Of a stretch of DNA of 64,000 nt, positions 31,155 to 41,786 are shown one piece after another. The stretch comes from Endotrypanum monterogeii. Lineage: Eukaryota > Euglenozoa > Kinetoplastea > Trypanosomatida > Trypanosomatidae. The DNA lies in assembly GCA_000333855.2 (NCBI GenBank), contig CM007314.1, forward strand, positions 1,287,850-1,351,849, in the 5' to 3' direction. The stretch's first letter is position 1, and every line of letters begins with the position of its first letter. Below the pieces are notes generated by a model. The model ran no database searches and was not told the origin of the DNA. It saw only the letters and a program-made list of their open reading frames with translations. The position numbers were made by a program, and so were the translations under genes.

Positions 31155-32118
31155 TCTCCTTCCACTCTCCCTCCCTCCACAAAACAGAAATACGTCCATG
31201 CCCGCAATTTGTTTTTCTCGATCGTTGATTTCATGTTCGTATATATTGTATAAAGCTGTTACAGCGACTAATTGAGCGTGTTTTTTTCCCGTCCCGCAGC
31301 CAGACGTGTCTTTTCTCGCAGGAAGGGTGAAGAAAGTCGCGGTGTGGAGGTGGAAAGGAGCAGTCGTGAAGCGGTAGCGGGCGTGGCGAATGTAATTGCA
31401 GCGGCAAAATGCTCAACGGAGTTGTTCTCCTGGAAAGGAAGAATACGCAGAAAATAGTGGGTCTGAAATGTCTCATTGCAAATCAAGAATGGTGGTTCAT
31501 GTAATACTTGTCTTCGCTTGCAGCGGTTGTCTGACCGTCGCTCCTTAAAATTTTCACTCGTTTCTCATGGACACCTGTGATTCAATGAGCTGGTCGTAGT
31601 GACGATCGTAGCAGCAGGGGTGATACTAGCCGCTCGCAGTCGTGACCCCCCCCTCTCGCCCTCCTAGGCGGACAATAAGTGTATGTTTATAAATACATAT
31701 ATATTTATGGAAACCGTTGTATTCATCACGCACAGGAAACATATTTTTCCGAGTTAGCTTGCATTGCCGCCGTCAACCTCTTTCGCTTTTTTTTCTTTCA
31801 TGTGAATTTGAGCTGTGCATCTCACCTGTTGGTGGTGTCCTACATTCAGCGCTGCGCTGATATTTTTTCACTCCCAGTGGAAACCTTTTTCAGTGCGAAA
31901 TAGTTTTTGAAATCAAAATTTTTTAGTTCTAGCCCCGTACACCTAAAGGCTGTGACTCACAGCCGGGCCAGCGAGCGAAAGCGCAGCCCCCCCCTCTATA
32001 CACACACACACACACACACACACAACGCTGTCGCTATCTCTTTTGACTTTCTTCCTCGAAAGTCTTCTTACCGACAAGTCTGCTGTTTCTCCACCTTCGC
32101 CAGTAGGCTCGAGGCTCC
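31155..32118. other. Spacer upstream of PAS-PGK
   Basis: No gene is supported. A non-T-rich patch (about 31270-31460) has short open frames on both strands but no coding signal I trust. A CA microsatellite lies at 32001-32024. A pyrimidine-rich stretch (about 32036-32100) leads to AG at 32102-32103, close to the PAS-PGK start. Confidence 0.6.
32001..32024. repeat. (CA)n microsatellite
   Basis: CA alternation of 24 bases, ending 95 bases before the PAS-PGK start codon and just upstream of its likely acceptor. Confidence 0.95.
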
Positions 32119-33702
32119 ATGTACCAGGAGTCGAAGATTTCCATGATTTTCCGGTCGCTGCGCGACATGGTGGTGATTGGCGACAATGATATGGTCATCA
32201 CCGGCATGAACGATCCCGCTGCAAGCTTCTTCGGTTGGACTGCCGATGATGTAAAAGGTAAAAGCATCACTTTTCTAGTCCCTACTCACCCCCTTGATGT
32301 GCAAGACAACACCGTTACCCTCATGGCACGTCTCGCAAACTCAACGGATGTACCCGTGGTGATTCAAACAACACGTGACCCCCACGCCACCATGGTTGCA
32401 TGGACAATTTTACCTATTCGTCTCCCTCGCGTGTACGAGTTCGGGGTACATATGAACATACGTGCCGCCCTCACTCCTAAGCTCTCCGTTTCTGACCTGA
32501 ACTTCAAAAACCGCACAGTGTTTTTGCGTGTGGACTTCAACGTCCCGTTCGATCGCGAGACCGGGGCCATCCGTGACGACAGTCGTATCCGTGCAGCAGT
32601 GCCAACCATTCGGAAGATCCTTGCGGACGGAGGGCGAGTGGTGATCGGGTCTCACCTGGGCCGCCCCAAGCAGCCCAACGAGAAGCAATCCCTCAGGCGT
32701 ATTTTGCCTCGGTTGCAAGAGGTGTTGGAGAAGGAGGTATCCTTCTGCGTGGACGCCTTCAAGGCTGCCGAGGAGGTAAAAAAAATGAAGAACGGGGATG
32801 TGATGTTGTTGGAGAATCTGCGTTTTTTTAAAGGTGAGGACAGCAAGGTGGCGGCCGAGCGGAACCGGTTGGCATCCGCGCTCGCTTCCTTCAGCGACAT
32901 TTTTGTATGCGATGCATTCGGTACGGTGCATCGCATGACAGCTAGTATGACCGGTGTGCCCCGTGTTCTGGGTGCTGGGGTGACAGGATTTCTGATTGAG
33001 AAGGAGATCAATGCGATTAGCATGGTGATGCGTAACCCGGCGCAGCCACTGGTTGCTGTTATTGGTGGCTCCAAAGTATCGGACAAGATCAACGTCCTTG
33101 CCTCTATTTTTAACTTCGCGCACACAGTCATCGTCGGCGGTGCTATGGCATACACTTTCCTGGAAGCGCAAGGATACACTGTGGGCAAGAGCAAGGTGGA
33201 GCGGGTGGTGCGCGATAAAGGTCGGGATGTGGATCTTCATGCCACCGCTCGAGACTTGATGGATCTGGCCAAGGCCCGAAAAGTTCGGTTCATCTTGCCG
33301 ATCGATCACAGCTGTGCGAAGGCGTTCAAAGACGAGGAACCGTTCTTCACCAACAATGCCGATATTCCGCCCGAGTACATGGGGCTAGACTACGGCCCCA
33401 AGTCTATCGAGCAAGCAAAGAAGGCCGTCGCTGAGGCTCGCACGCTCATCTGGAACGGTCCTCTCGGTGTCTTCGAGTTTTCGCACTTCGCTACAGGGAC
33501 TAGGGCTGTTGCTGAGTCCATCAAGGAGAATAAGCAGATCGTGTCCCTTGTAGGTGGAGGTGAGACGGCGGCCGCCACGAAGAACTATCACGAGTACATA
33601 ACCCACGTGAGTACCGGTGGCGGTGCATTTCTGGAGCTTCTCGAGGGCCGCGCCTTGCCCGGCCTCATCTGTCTCACTGCTCGTGCGGCCCCCAAGTTAT
33701 AG
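32119..33702 (+). CDS. PAS-PGK: PAS-domain phosphoglycerate kinase (PAS-PGK)
   Basis: The 527-residue protein joins an N-terminal PAS sensor domain (about residues 8-110, with 'MVVIGDNDMVITGMN' and 'FFGWTADDVKGK') to a complete phosphoglycerate kinase (about 118-527). PGK interconverts 1,3-bisphosphoglycerate plus ADP and 3-phosphoglycerate plus ATP. Substrate-site residues are present: R137-V-D-F-N-V-P143, S178-H-L-G-R-P183, E-N-L-R-F, and H271-R272. The nucleotide-site lysine is kept in G-G-S-K319-V-S-D-K. The usual G-G-G-D-T loop reads G-G-G-E482-T, an acidic swap at the metal-nucleotide position. The C-terminus is P-K-L, a possible PTS1-like glycosomal signal. Leishmania PAS-PGK has been reported as a sensor-linked isoenzyme distinct from PGKB and PGKC, and I recall a lysosomal location. 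The start is the first ATG after AG 32102-32103, giving a very short leader. Confidence 0.95.
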   Translation: MYQESKISMIFRSLRDMVVIGDNDMVITGMNDPAASFFGWTADDVKGKSITFLVPTHPLDVQDNTVTLMARLANSTDVPVVIQTTRDPHATMVAWTILPIRLPRVYEFGVHMNIRAALTPKLSVSDLNFKNRTVFLRVDFNVPFDRETGAIRDDSRIRAAVPTIRKILADGGRVVIGSHLGRPKQPNEKQSLRRILPRLQEVLEKEVSFCVDAFKAAEEVKKMKNGDVMLLENLRFFKGEDSKVAAERNRLASALASFSDIFVCDAFGTVHRMTASMTGVPRVLGAGVTGFLIEKEINAISMVMRNPAQPLVAVIGGSKVSDKINVLASIFNFAHTVIVGGAMAYTFLEAQGYTVGKSKVERVVRDKGRDVDLHATARDLMDLAKARKVRFILPIDHSCAKAFKDEEPFFTNNADIPPEYMGLDYGPKSIEQAKKAVAEARTLIWNGPLGVFEFSHFATGTRAVAESIKENKQIVSLVGGGETAAATKNYHEYITHVSTGGGAFLELLEGRALPGLICLTARAAPKL

Positions 33703-34280
33703 AGGTGATAAAACCCTACACTTCTCAGTGATGTGTGCCTAAGGTCTACCTCGGTCCACCAAACCTCTTGCTGTGCACGTCTTGTGTTTCCGAAGTGGGG
33801 GGAAAGAGCTTCCGTCGTGCCACTCTGCGAATGCATCCCGCCCTCCCCCGCTCGCTCACTGGCCGTGCACCTACGCCGAGCTGCCCTGCCGTAAATTCAT
33901 TGCGGATTTCAATAATGCGCGTCACTGCGCAACAGAAAAAAAAACGTCTATAAAGCAAAGTAAAGCCGAGAAAACACGACACACCGCAACCTTAAAGAGG
34001 AGAAAAAAAATAAAATGTTTGGTTGTCAATGTGTGAACTTCACCTTGAAGGTAATAGGCCGACTTCCACTAGCGGCCCTAGCGTCTCTCACACACACCTC
34101 TTTGCGTGGTGCCCCGTGTCGGTTTGTACGCATTACACGCTTGTCGTCGCTCTTGGCTGAGAGCAAGCTCTGCTTCCTATCAAAAAAAAAGGAAATAAAA
34201 AACCCTGCATACTGCCCCTCCGCACGTCGATTGACAATCACCCCGTAGTACGCCAATGACAATGCGATGCGTCTTCTCCC

Positions 34281-34562
34281 TTGGCGCGCACCAAGGCACT
34301 CTTCTCCCCACACCATCAGCACGCAGTCGGTGCTGAGGAGGGAGAGAAAGAGGGGCTACGAGTCACGCTGGCACCCAATCCCGTCATATTGCGTGAGGCA
34401 AGCGCGTGGAGTCCTACATCTCACTCCAAAGCTACGCCGTTTGCCACTTCAAGGCTGATATCATCACCAATCGATCGAGCTGGCCGCGTGATGGTGGAGG
34501 TACGTGAACTGATTGTCACCAGGTGTGACTCAGTCTTCGACAGGTGCAGGAGGCGGAGATAG
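34281..34562 (+). other. Coding-like open patch, unassigned
   Basis: A 93-codon open frame without an ATG until near its end has mixed, protein-like composition, including a stretch resembling 'RVMVEVRELIVTRCDSVFD'. It lies in a region lacking homopolymers. It may be a decayed gene or retroposon fragment, or chance. I do not recognise it. Confidence 0.2.
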
Positions 34563-36470
34563 GGAGTTGGCTTGACCTACCCCTAGATTGGGTGGTGGGC
34601 CTTCATACCGTCTGCTGAGGTGTACACTGTCGTCACGAGGTGACCGGCAGCGCACGAGACAAAACAAGAGAGCAGCCGAGACAACATTCTGTGTTTGTCT
34701 CGGCTGAGGCCGTATCCCACCGAAGGAAGTTGTTGACTAGCGGCGCAGTGAAGGACAGAGAGGTGTGTGCATTTTTGCGCAATAGGATGAACGTACTCCC
34801 CAAGACGGCTTCTCGTATGCCCGAGCCTCTTTCAAAAAAAAAAAATGTTTCCTGATTGTGTGATGACCGCGGGGTATCTTCCATGTAGCAAACGGGTTGG
34901 CAGTACGGTGATGTAAAGCTAAATTGGGGGACATGATAAGGGGTGTAGATGCCAGCTGCTTGTGGTAGCGAGGAAGAGGTGTCGGTAGTGGGCGTAGGTG
35001 TTCTTTGATCCCGACACTGTAACGTGAGTGCTTGGACACATTTCTACCTGTTTTGGCACAGGCTTCTGAGCTCGACTTATCCTGCGTCCGCTTTCGTCTC
35101 AGCGTCTGCTCACAGGTAATATTGTAGCAAAGGCCTGGTGGAAGGCGGTTCTCAAAACGTGGGGGTGTGGCAGTGCTTGACGCTTTCCGTGTTTTTTTTT
35201 TAACTTTTCACTTTTTTTTCTGTCCCGGAGTCGTTTCCCTTTTGGTGCAGAAACGCCTAGTCGTCTGTCCTCATTCCTTTTTTTTTCATGCGTTTGTTAC
35301 CTACTCCTCCTTTTCCCCTTTGTTCTTTTTTCCCTTCCACTCTGGTACGCTGTGAGAGGTGGTGGGTGCAGCCACAGGATCTTTGCTTCAACTATTTGTT
35401 CCCTTTGATGCTTCTTCTGCTTCTCTTCCCGTATTTTATCGCTTGCTCTTTCACATGTCCCTGTTCCCTCTCCATGTGTGTGTACGTGTAGAGATAGGTG
35501 CGCCGGTACTCTCTTTCATGTTATCCCTTCCTCCCAGTTGGCTTCCAGTTTTTTTTTTTTCTTGATCACTATCTATATGTTATTGTTTTTATTAGTATTA
35601 TTTCGCCCCCCTCCCCCTCTCTCTTCCGTGAGTCTTCTGTTCATATATACCTCCTCCTCCTCCTTTTTTTTTTACTTGGTCGGGGGCTGGTTGATTTCAC
35701 AATGCGCGGGCGTGTTGCGCAGGAGTCGCATCGAACATTTTCATTTTTTGCACTATTGTTTCTGCTGAAGAGAAAAAAAAATCATAGGATGTACGTCATC
35801 GAGCGTGCCGTCGAAAATGAAACTCGACTTCTCCTTGTGCTGAGGAGTGGTAGTGGTCCTCTATGAAGGTGGATCCTAAAGGGGTTTAGGGTCCAGGGAA
35901 GACATACGAGGCGAACACTCCGCTGTTGACCGCCGTTTGCCTTTTTTTTTCTCATGAGATGTGGGCTTCATCACTCTCTGCGCAGTGCGTTCCGTGACGC
36001 TTGACTTTACATGCGCCTCGTACGGCGGTCACTCAACAAAAGGCTATTGCAGTCCACATTTCGAAGGCGTGGTGGGGATTGCTGCATTCAAGCTCCCTCA
36101 GAGTGCGGTGGTGGTGAGGAACACGCCAGCACGCGCTCAGACTTTTCTATGGATTCGGCTAACGCGTTTCGTTGCAGCTATTGCCGTCCACTTCTCGCCG
36201 TCCACTTCTTTCCACCTCTGCCTCACCTCATACCCCCCCCCTTCCCTTTCTGCACTCCTCTATCAAAGCTTCACTCTCGGGGACGGCTGCTTCAACCCCC
36301 CCCCCCTCTCCTTTTTTGTCTGTTTTCTATCTAGGGCACTTCTCTAGAGGGTTTTGTTTCACTTCTCTATTACCTTCACCCCCTCTCTTAGAGGTCCTCA
36401 AGGCAGTGGCGCGGCGGACGCAGTGTCCTAGGGCAACGTCCGCTTTGATTCAGATAGCTCTCTCTTTCCC

Positions 36471-36495
36471 TGTGTGTGTGTGTGTGTGTGTGTGT
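36471..36495. repeat. (GT)n microsatellite
   Basis: GT/TG alternation of 25 bases, about 450 bases upstream of the CSE1 start. Confidence 0.95.
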
Positions 36496-36943
36496 CAGTG
36501 CGTGAGAATCTGTGAAAGTTATACATCAATTCACCGGGTGCTGTTCACCAGAATATCTCGAGGACATCAAGGGATCTTCTCGCAAGCGAATTTCACACGA
36601 GGAGTGCAGGGGAGTGCACACGTGGACGACAAACACCCGTGTAGACCTCTCTTCATCTTCCCTTTTCTCTTGTTTCAGTACCGTGTCCCCCCCCCCCCTC
36701 TCCCTCCCGCACTCTTTCTTTTTTTTTTTTTGGCCTGCTGCGGCCGTAGGATTAAAGCTTGCCTCATCGCGTGTTTGTGTCTTTTGTTGGTTCAGTAGTG
36801 AATCAGGGCATCATAGAGAAGGGGAAAAAAGAGGAAATTCTTCAACTCTGCTTCCCTCTTTGTGTGCTTGGGTACTGGCGTGTCTCTGCAACCTTGTCGG
36901 GAGAACCTGGCGTATCTGTTTCTCTTTTTTACTTAGTCTCACA

Positions 36944-39868
36944 ATGCAGTCAATCAGCTCCGATGGCCAGAGTACCGGAGCGCGACTCATAGAGATTGCT
37001 TGCCGGGTATCTTCGCCGGACCCAGCTGTGCGCACGCCGGCGGAGAAGGAGCTCCTCAATTTTCTAGACTCAGTCGATCAGCAAAGGGGGTTGCCGCAGC
37101 TACTCGTGGAGCTGGCCCTTGGCGATACTCCCCATGGTGCCTTCTTTGCTATCAACTTCAAGAACATGGTGAAGAAGTGCTGGGATCCCTCCACCGCGGA
37201 GCACTGCATCCAGGACTGTGACAAGGCAAGTGTGCGCGCAACGATTATTGAGAGCATGCTTCGCTCATCGGGCGCAGTGCAACGGAATTTGTCTGAGGCC
37301 GTCGCGCTCATCGCTCAGGTTGACTTTCCCACCGAGTGGGCGGACGCCTTATCACTTATAGTGAAGGTGCTCACGTCCGGGACTGATGTGGGTCAGTTGC
37401 GTGCTGCGTTGTCCACGTCGCACAGTATTTTGCGAAAGTACCGTCATCAGGGCGAGTTGACAGAGATGCTTGTCAATGAGCTGCGCACCATCTACAGATT
37501 ACTTTGTCCTGCACTGGTTCGCAGCATGGAGTCGTTGCTTTCGACGGCGGAGGCGCCTGGTGCAAGCGTAACAGAGGTGTACAAGGGCATCACAGATGCG
37601 GTGGAATGTTTGCGAGACATCACGTCACTCGACTTGGGCGATGAGTTTATTCAGCGCATTGGTTCAATTGTAGGTATGTACAACCAATGTCTCGCAGCGG
37701 TAATGGCGCCGTCTAGCTCGTATGGTGCGTCGTCTAGCGCAATGATCGAGATGAACTCTGCCGTGATTGCATGCATGACACATTGGCTCAACTCCTTCGA
37801 CGAGGACTTCGAGAATTTCGCACCCCAGTTCATTGAAGTGGTGGTTGGCATGTTGGCGAGTCAAATGAGCAACGATCCTTCCATGGATGATATGGTGGTT
37901 TGCTGCCTAGAGCTAATGTGCAGCGTGTGCCGCGGCACAACTCGTGCTCACCTGAACACAAGGGAAAAATTGCAGTTCATTCTCCAGTTCATCATTCTTC
38001 CCAACCTCGCCCTACGAGAGGATGATCTGGAGACATATACATACGATCCGGATGAGTACATTAAGCGAAACCTGGAGGGATCCAACTTTCACACACGCCG
38101 CCGGGCTGCCGTAGAGTTGGTGCGCTCCCTCCTCCTTTATCTGCCCGAAGTCGCGCGCCCGCTGCTCGCTGAGGTGACGACTGAACTTCTTCGAACTGCA
38201 GACAGCGACTGGAGAGCTAGAGATACTGCGATCTACTTAGGTTTTGTGTTGGTGGTAGATGGTCAGCTCGTCAACACACAGCGCGGTGTGTCGGCGCAGC
38301 AGCTCAGCGAGATTATACCCGTTGCACAAATTCTGGAAGGTCATGTCTTTCCGGAAATCAGGTGTGATGCTTCGGCGCAGAGTCCTGGCATCGTCAAAGC
38401 GGACTGTATGCTCGTTGTGGCAGCCTTCCGTCAGCTCATCGCTGTCACTGCATACGATTTTCTTGTGCCAGCACTGACACGCCATCTCGCGGTTGGGGAC
38501 GCCGTAGTGATGGCGTACGCCGCTCATACCCTCAAGTGCTTTTTGTCTGTCAGCGAGCCACAGGCCACCAGTGCGCTTGAGGCGGTCTACGCCGCAAACT
38601 CACTTGGCATTCTCGAAGGCCTTTGCGTGCGCATTCAAGGGGTGGAGACGCCCAATCCGTACCTGATGCAGTACCTCATGAGCCTGTGTTTTCGGTTTCC
38701 CAAACTCGTAGCTCCCTTCTCGACACAAGTGATTGCCTCTCTTCAGACGCCGCTGTACAAGGCAGTTCGCAATCCCTCCAACGCACTGTACAGTCAGTGC
38801 ATGTTCGAGGTAATCTCAAAGTGTGTTGCGCTGCAGCCGGGTGCGAGAAGCGATTTCGAGAGTATGCTGTGGCCGAGCTTTGCACACGTGCTTCACGAGA
38901 ACGTTGTCGAGTTTGTGCCATATGTGCTTCAGGTATTTGCCCAGCTGGTGCGCACGTACCGGTCCAGCGAAGGTGCGCAGCGGTGGTCTGAAAACCCGGC
39001 CGAGAACTACCAGGCCCTCCTTCCTCCCCTCACTCAGCCGCAGCTATACGAGGTTCGTGTGCAGATCCCCGCGCCAGTGAGCCTACTCTGTGCCTTTATA
39101 GAGGTGTACCCCGGCTACGTGCATCGGGTCGGGTTGACCAACCCGGTCCTCAACATATTCAACATTCTAGTGCGTCTCAAGAACTACGACAACGAGGGCT
39201 TGAACATTCTCACGTCGGTGCTTCTCGCGTACCCGGCAGACGTGATGGATGTCTACATGGACGCCATACTCAAAGTTTTGATGAATCGCTTGCAGAGCTC
39301 CTCCACTCCCAAGTATGTGCGCATTCTCATCCTATTTCTCTCTATTTTGGTGGTTCAGCGCCGGGATGCGGATTACTTGGTGACACGTCTCAACAGTATC
39401 GAGGGCGGCTTGTTCATGCGAGTCCTCGGCAACGTCTGGCTGCCTCGCATGCAAAAGATTACCGGTCATGTGGAGCGGAAGACATGTGTTGTCGCGCTTT
39501 CGAGGCTCCTCTGCGAATCAGCGACCCTGCAGTCCGACGCGACTGCGTGGGTGTCAAGTGCCTCCAGCTGCCTCCGTATGCTCTATGATGACGTAGAGCC
39601 TGACGACCACACGAGCTTCACGCCTGCGGCGGGTGCTCAAGGAGCAGAGTCGCTGTACGGCACTGCCGCCGGTCCAGAGGAGTTCACGGGCTCCTTCCAC
39701 CCTCTACGGGAGGCAATACGGAAGCCTAGTGATGTATGCAGTCAAGTGCCCGATGCTGCAGCATACTTTCAAAATGAGTTGTTGAGCTTCCTCAAGGGTC
39801 GCGGCGCACATCTCTGCAGCCCACTCAAGCAGTGGCTTGGCCTCCATACCCCGGCTTGGCTTCAGTAA
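36944..39868 (+). CDS. CSE1: Exportin-2, CAS/CSE1 importin-alpha re-exporter
   Basis: The 974-residue product matches the CSE1/CAS family in length (about 960-975) and organisation. CSE1 is a HEAT-repeat karyopherin that, with RanGTP, carries importin-alpha from the nucleus back to the cytoplasm. The N-terminal importin-beta-like region shows 'AEKELLNFLDSVDQQRGLPQLLVELAL' split across residues about 29-55, then 'AFFAINFKNMVKKCW', where F-K-N-x-V-x-K-x-W is a karyopherin N-terminal hallmark. 'DFPTEWADAL' follows (canonical D-F-P-x-x-W). The middle has 'DDLETYTYDPDEYIKRNLEGS', typical of CSE1 (D-P-x-E-Y-I-R-R-D-x-E-G-S). The C-terminal CAS/CSE1 domain carries the remaining helical repeats. The frame is open 144 codons upstream, but that part reads like UTR. 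The ATG at 36944 follows AG 36935-36936 and gives the family length. Confidence 0.93.
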   Translation: MQSISSDGQSTGARLIEIACRVSSPDPAVRTPAEKELLNFLDSVDQQRGLPQLLVELALGDTPHGAFFAINFKNMVKKCWDPSTAEHCIQDCDKASVRATIIESMLRSSGAVQRNLSEAVALIAQVDFPTEWADALSLIVKVLTSGTDVGQLRAALSTSHSILRKYRHQGELTEMLVNELRTIYRLLCPALVRSMESLLSTAEAPGASVTEVYKGITDAVECLRDITSLDLGDEFIQRIGSIVGMYNQCLAAVMAPSSSYGASSSAMIEMNSAVIACMTHWLNSFDEDFENFAPQFIEVVVGMLASQMSNDPSMDDMVVCCLELMCSVCRGTTRAHLNTREKLQFILQFIILPNLALREDDLETYTYDPDEYIKRNLEGSNFHTRRRAAVELVRSLLLYLPEVARPLLAEVTTELLRTADSDWRARDTAIYLGFVLVVDGQLVNTQRGVSAQQLSEIIPVAQILEGHVFPEIRCDASAQSPGIVKADCMLVVAAFRQLIAVTAYDFLVPALTRHLAVGDAVVMAYAAHTLKCFLSVSEPQATSALEAVYAANSLGILEGLCVRIQGVETPNPYLMQYLMSLCFRFPKLVAPFSTQVIASLQTPLYKAVRNPSNALYSQCMFEVISKCVALQPGARSDFESMLWPSFAHVLHENVVEFVPYVLQVFAQLVRTYRSSEGAQRWSENPAENYQALLPPLTQPQLYEVRVQIPAPVSLLCAFIEVYPGYVHRVGLTNPVLNIFNILVRLKNYDNEGLNILTSVLLAYPADVMDVYMDAILKVLMNRLQSSSTPKYVRILILFLSILVVQRRDADYLVTRLNSIEGGLFMRVLGNVWLPRMQKITGHVERKTCVVALSRLLCESATLQSDATAWVSSASSCLRMLYDDVEPDDHTSFTPAAGAQGAESLYGTAAGPEEFTGSFHPLREAIRKPSDVCSQVPDAAAYFQNELLSFLKGRGAHLCSPLKQWLGLHTPAWLQ

Positions 39869-40226
39869 GATATGAACGAGGTCGGCTAACACAAACCTAG
39901 CAGGATTTTTTGATGGATGTTTCTTTCTCGCCTTCTTTTAATCGGGTTGACGCTGTTGTGATTTGGAGAGCAAAAATAGGATATCTGCACAACAGAAACA
40001 CCCACACCCACGCATACTAACACACAAGAACAGGTGATTGCAGAGAAGCGAAGCGCATGACCAACCTCATGCACCTGGACCGATTCTTATTCACATATTT
40101 TTATTCCGTAGCAGTCATAATCGACGGCCGGGTGAAGCTGGTCTCTCCCTCTTTCGTACCTTTCCCCGTTGGCACCTGCACCGAAGGTGAGACTGCTCGC
40201 GCCTTCTGCTGTAATCTGTACTGATG

Positions 40227-40227
40227 C

Positions 40228-40265
<38 letters not shown>
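40227..40265. repeat. (TA)n-(GA)n compound microsatellite
   Basis: About 22 bases of TA alternation pass directly into about 18 bases of GA alternation, about 360 bases after the CSE1 stop. Confidence 0.95.
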
Positions 40266-40754
40266 GTGATTGTGAATCGACGCTGATGGCAAATCTTTGA
40301 TCACGGTGGGATTTTCGTGTTTTCCGGAAGCGCTCGCCGTTGCGCTGTGTTCTCAGTTGCTTACTCCTTTCAAGTCTACTCGCGTTTTTTTTTTCTGTAA
40401 TGCTATCGCTGTGGTCAATCTATATTCACATGTATGCTCGAGTGATGTGTGTGTGTGAGGAGGGGTGGGGTGGGTGGTGAGGGCTGCGAGCGGTCGGATA
40501 ATTTGTCTGTGCTGCATCAGCAATTTTCCTGTGGGGCTTTCAGGGTACGTTCTCTAGGCGCTTACCTCTCTTTCTCTTCTTTTCGTCTGTCTTGCTAATC
40601 AGATCCAGGTGTTCTTGTTGAGTGGTACTCAGATAGGGCTTGTGGATAGTTACCTTTTTTTTTGGGGGGGGGAGTGTTGCATCTAATGGGATGTGCTCGC
40701 CAGTGCATGTTGATGAGTTAGTTGTTTCTCCGCGTGTGCACTTGTCGTTGAAGG

Positions 40755-40866
40755 ATATATATATCTATATATATATATATATATAAACCCTTGTGTGTGT
40801 GTGTGTGCCTTTCATCCCATGAAGGTGCGTGTCCACGGTATATATATATATATATTTTTTTTTTTT
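40755..40866. repeat. (TA)n / (GT)n / (TA)n cluster
   Basis: A TA tract (40755-40785), a GT tract (40792-40808) and a second TA tract running into about 12 Ts (40839-40866) are clustered within 110 bases. Confidence 0.9.
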
Positions 40867-41786
40867 GTGTCTGCCCCAGGTTAGGTCAAACAAGAGAAAT
40901 CGCGCATATCTAGTGACTTCCATCTCAGCTGTTTCTTGTCTGGTCTTTAATCGGTTAAACGGATAGATACAATGCTGGAAGGGGTGGTGGCGAGGGAAGG
41001 GGGACAATGGAAGGGAGCGAGAGGGAGGGGTGGGGGGGAGGGGAATCTCCGATGCCGTAGGACGCCTTTTGATTTTGAGCTCCAGAAAAAATTGAAGTGA
41101 CACTTCGCTTTTGGCAAAAACACTATTCTGATATTCCACATCCAACAGAGACGAAAACAATAACACCGAAAAAAAAAACAGGACTCTAAAGGACTTCTTT
41201 TGTTTTTTCTCCCGCGCGCGCTCTGTATTCACCTTTTCCACTCCGATCCCGCCCCCTTCCTCCTCTATTCCGCAGAGCTCTCACCCACTCATGAATTTGA
41301 TCCCCCCTCTCCCTCCCACCAGCGAAATAGCTGCAAATGAATACCGCAAGCATATCAAACAGAGAAACAGCAGAGCAGAGGACACACAACCTCTTCTCTC
41401 ATCCTCTCCCATCCCTCAGAGCATTTCACGCTATCTCACAAACTTTACCTCTCCTGAGTTCTGAGATGACGAAGTTGAAGGTGTGTGCGTGTGTGTGGAG
41501 TCGGCATCGCTTGTCGCTCTTCCTCCTATGACGTATCATTTGCGAAGAGTGGTGAGGGACAGGGCGAGTTGTTTCCTTCTCACCCTCGTTTTTTTTTTTT
41601 CGAGGGTTTGACTCTGTCGCCCCCGATATCCCTCACCTCAGATGTTTGCTCGTATGTGTCACATGCCACCGTTATCCAGGCCCACACAGACTCTCGTTCT
41701 ACTTCCTTGCCTCGCTTCAGACTCGATTTCACTTGCAGCATCCCTTTTCTATAGACATATATACTTTTGTGAGACCATCTCAGCGA

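Larger units (their letters stand above)
33703..36943. other. Intergenic spacer, PAS-PGK to CSE1
   Basis: No gene is firmly supported. The first 1.4 kb (about 33720-35150) is less T-rich than other spacers and includes a coding-like minus-homopolymer patch at 34281-34562. The remainder is T-rich, with a GT microsatellite at 36471-36495. The probable CSE1 acceptor is the AG at 36935-36936, after a T-rich tract, only 7 bases before the ATG. Confidence 0.6.
39869..41786. other. Intergenic spacer, CSE1 to small cysteine-rich gene
   Basis: No other gene is seen. It contains a TA-GA compound repeat (40227-40265), a TA then GT repeat (40755-40808), a TA tract fused to a T-tract (40839-40866) and a strongly purine-rich block (about 40978-41045). 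The CCTTTTCTATAG stretch with AG at 41753-41754 is the probable acceptor for the following small gene. Confidence 0.7.

Noticed and set aside
31231..31476. Overlapping open frames of 60-80 codons on both strands
   Set aside because: Neither product shows a motif and the two frames compete. The patch is only slightly richer in GC than its surroundings.
36512..36943. In-frame upstream extension of CSE1 (144 codons)
   Set aside because: It contains T- and C-runs, has no ATG start at its head, and would make the protein longer than the family. The ATG at 36944 after a good acceptor fits better.
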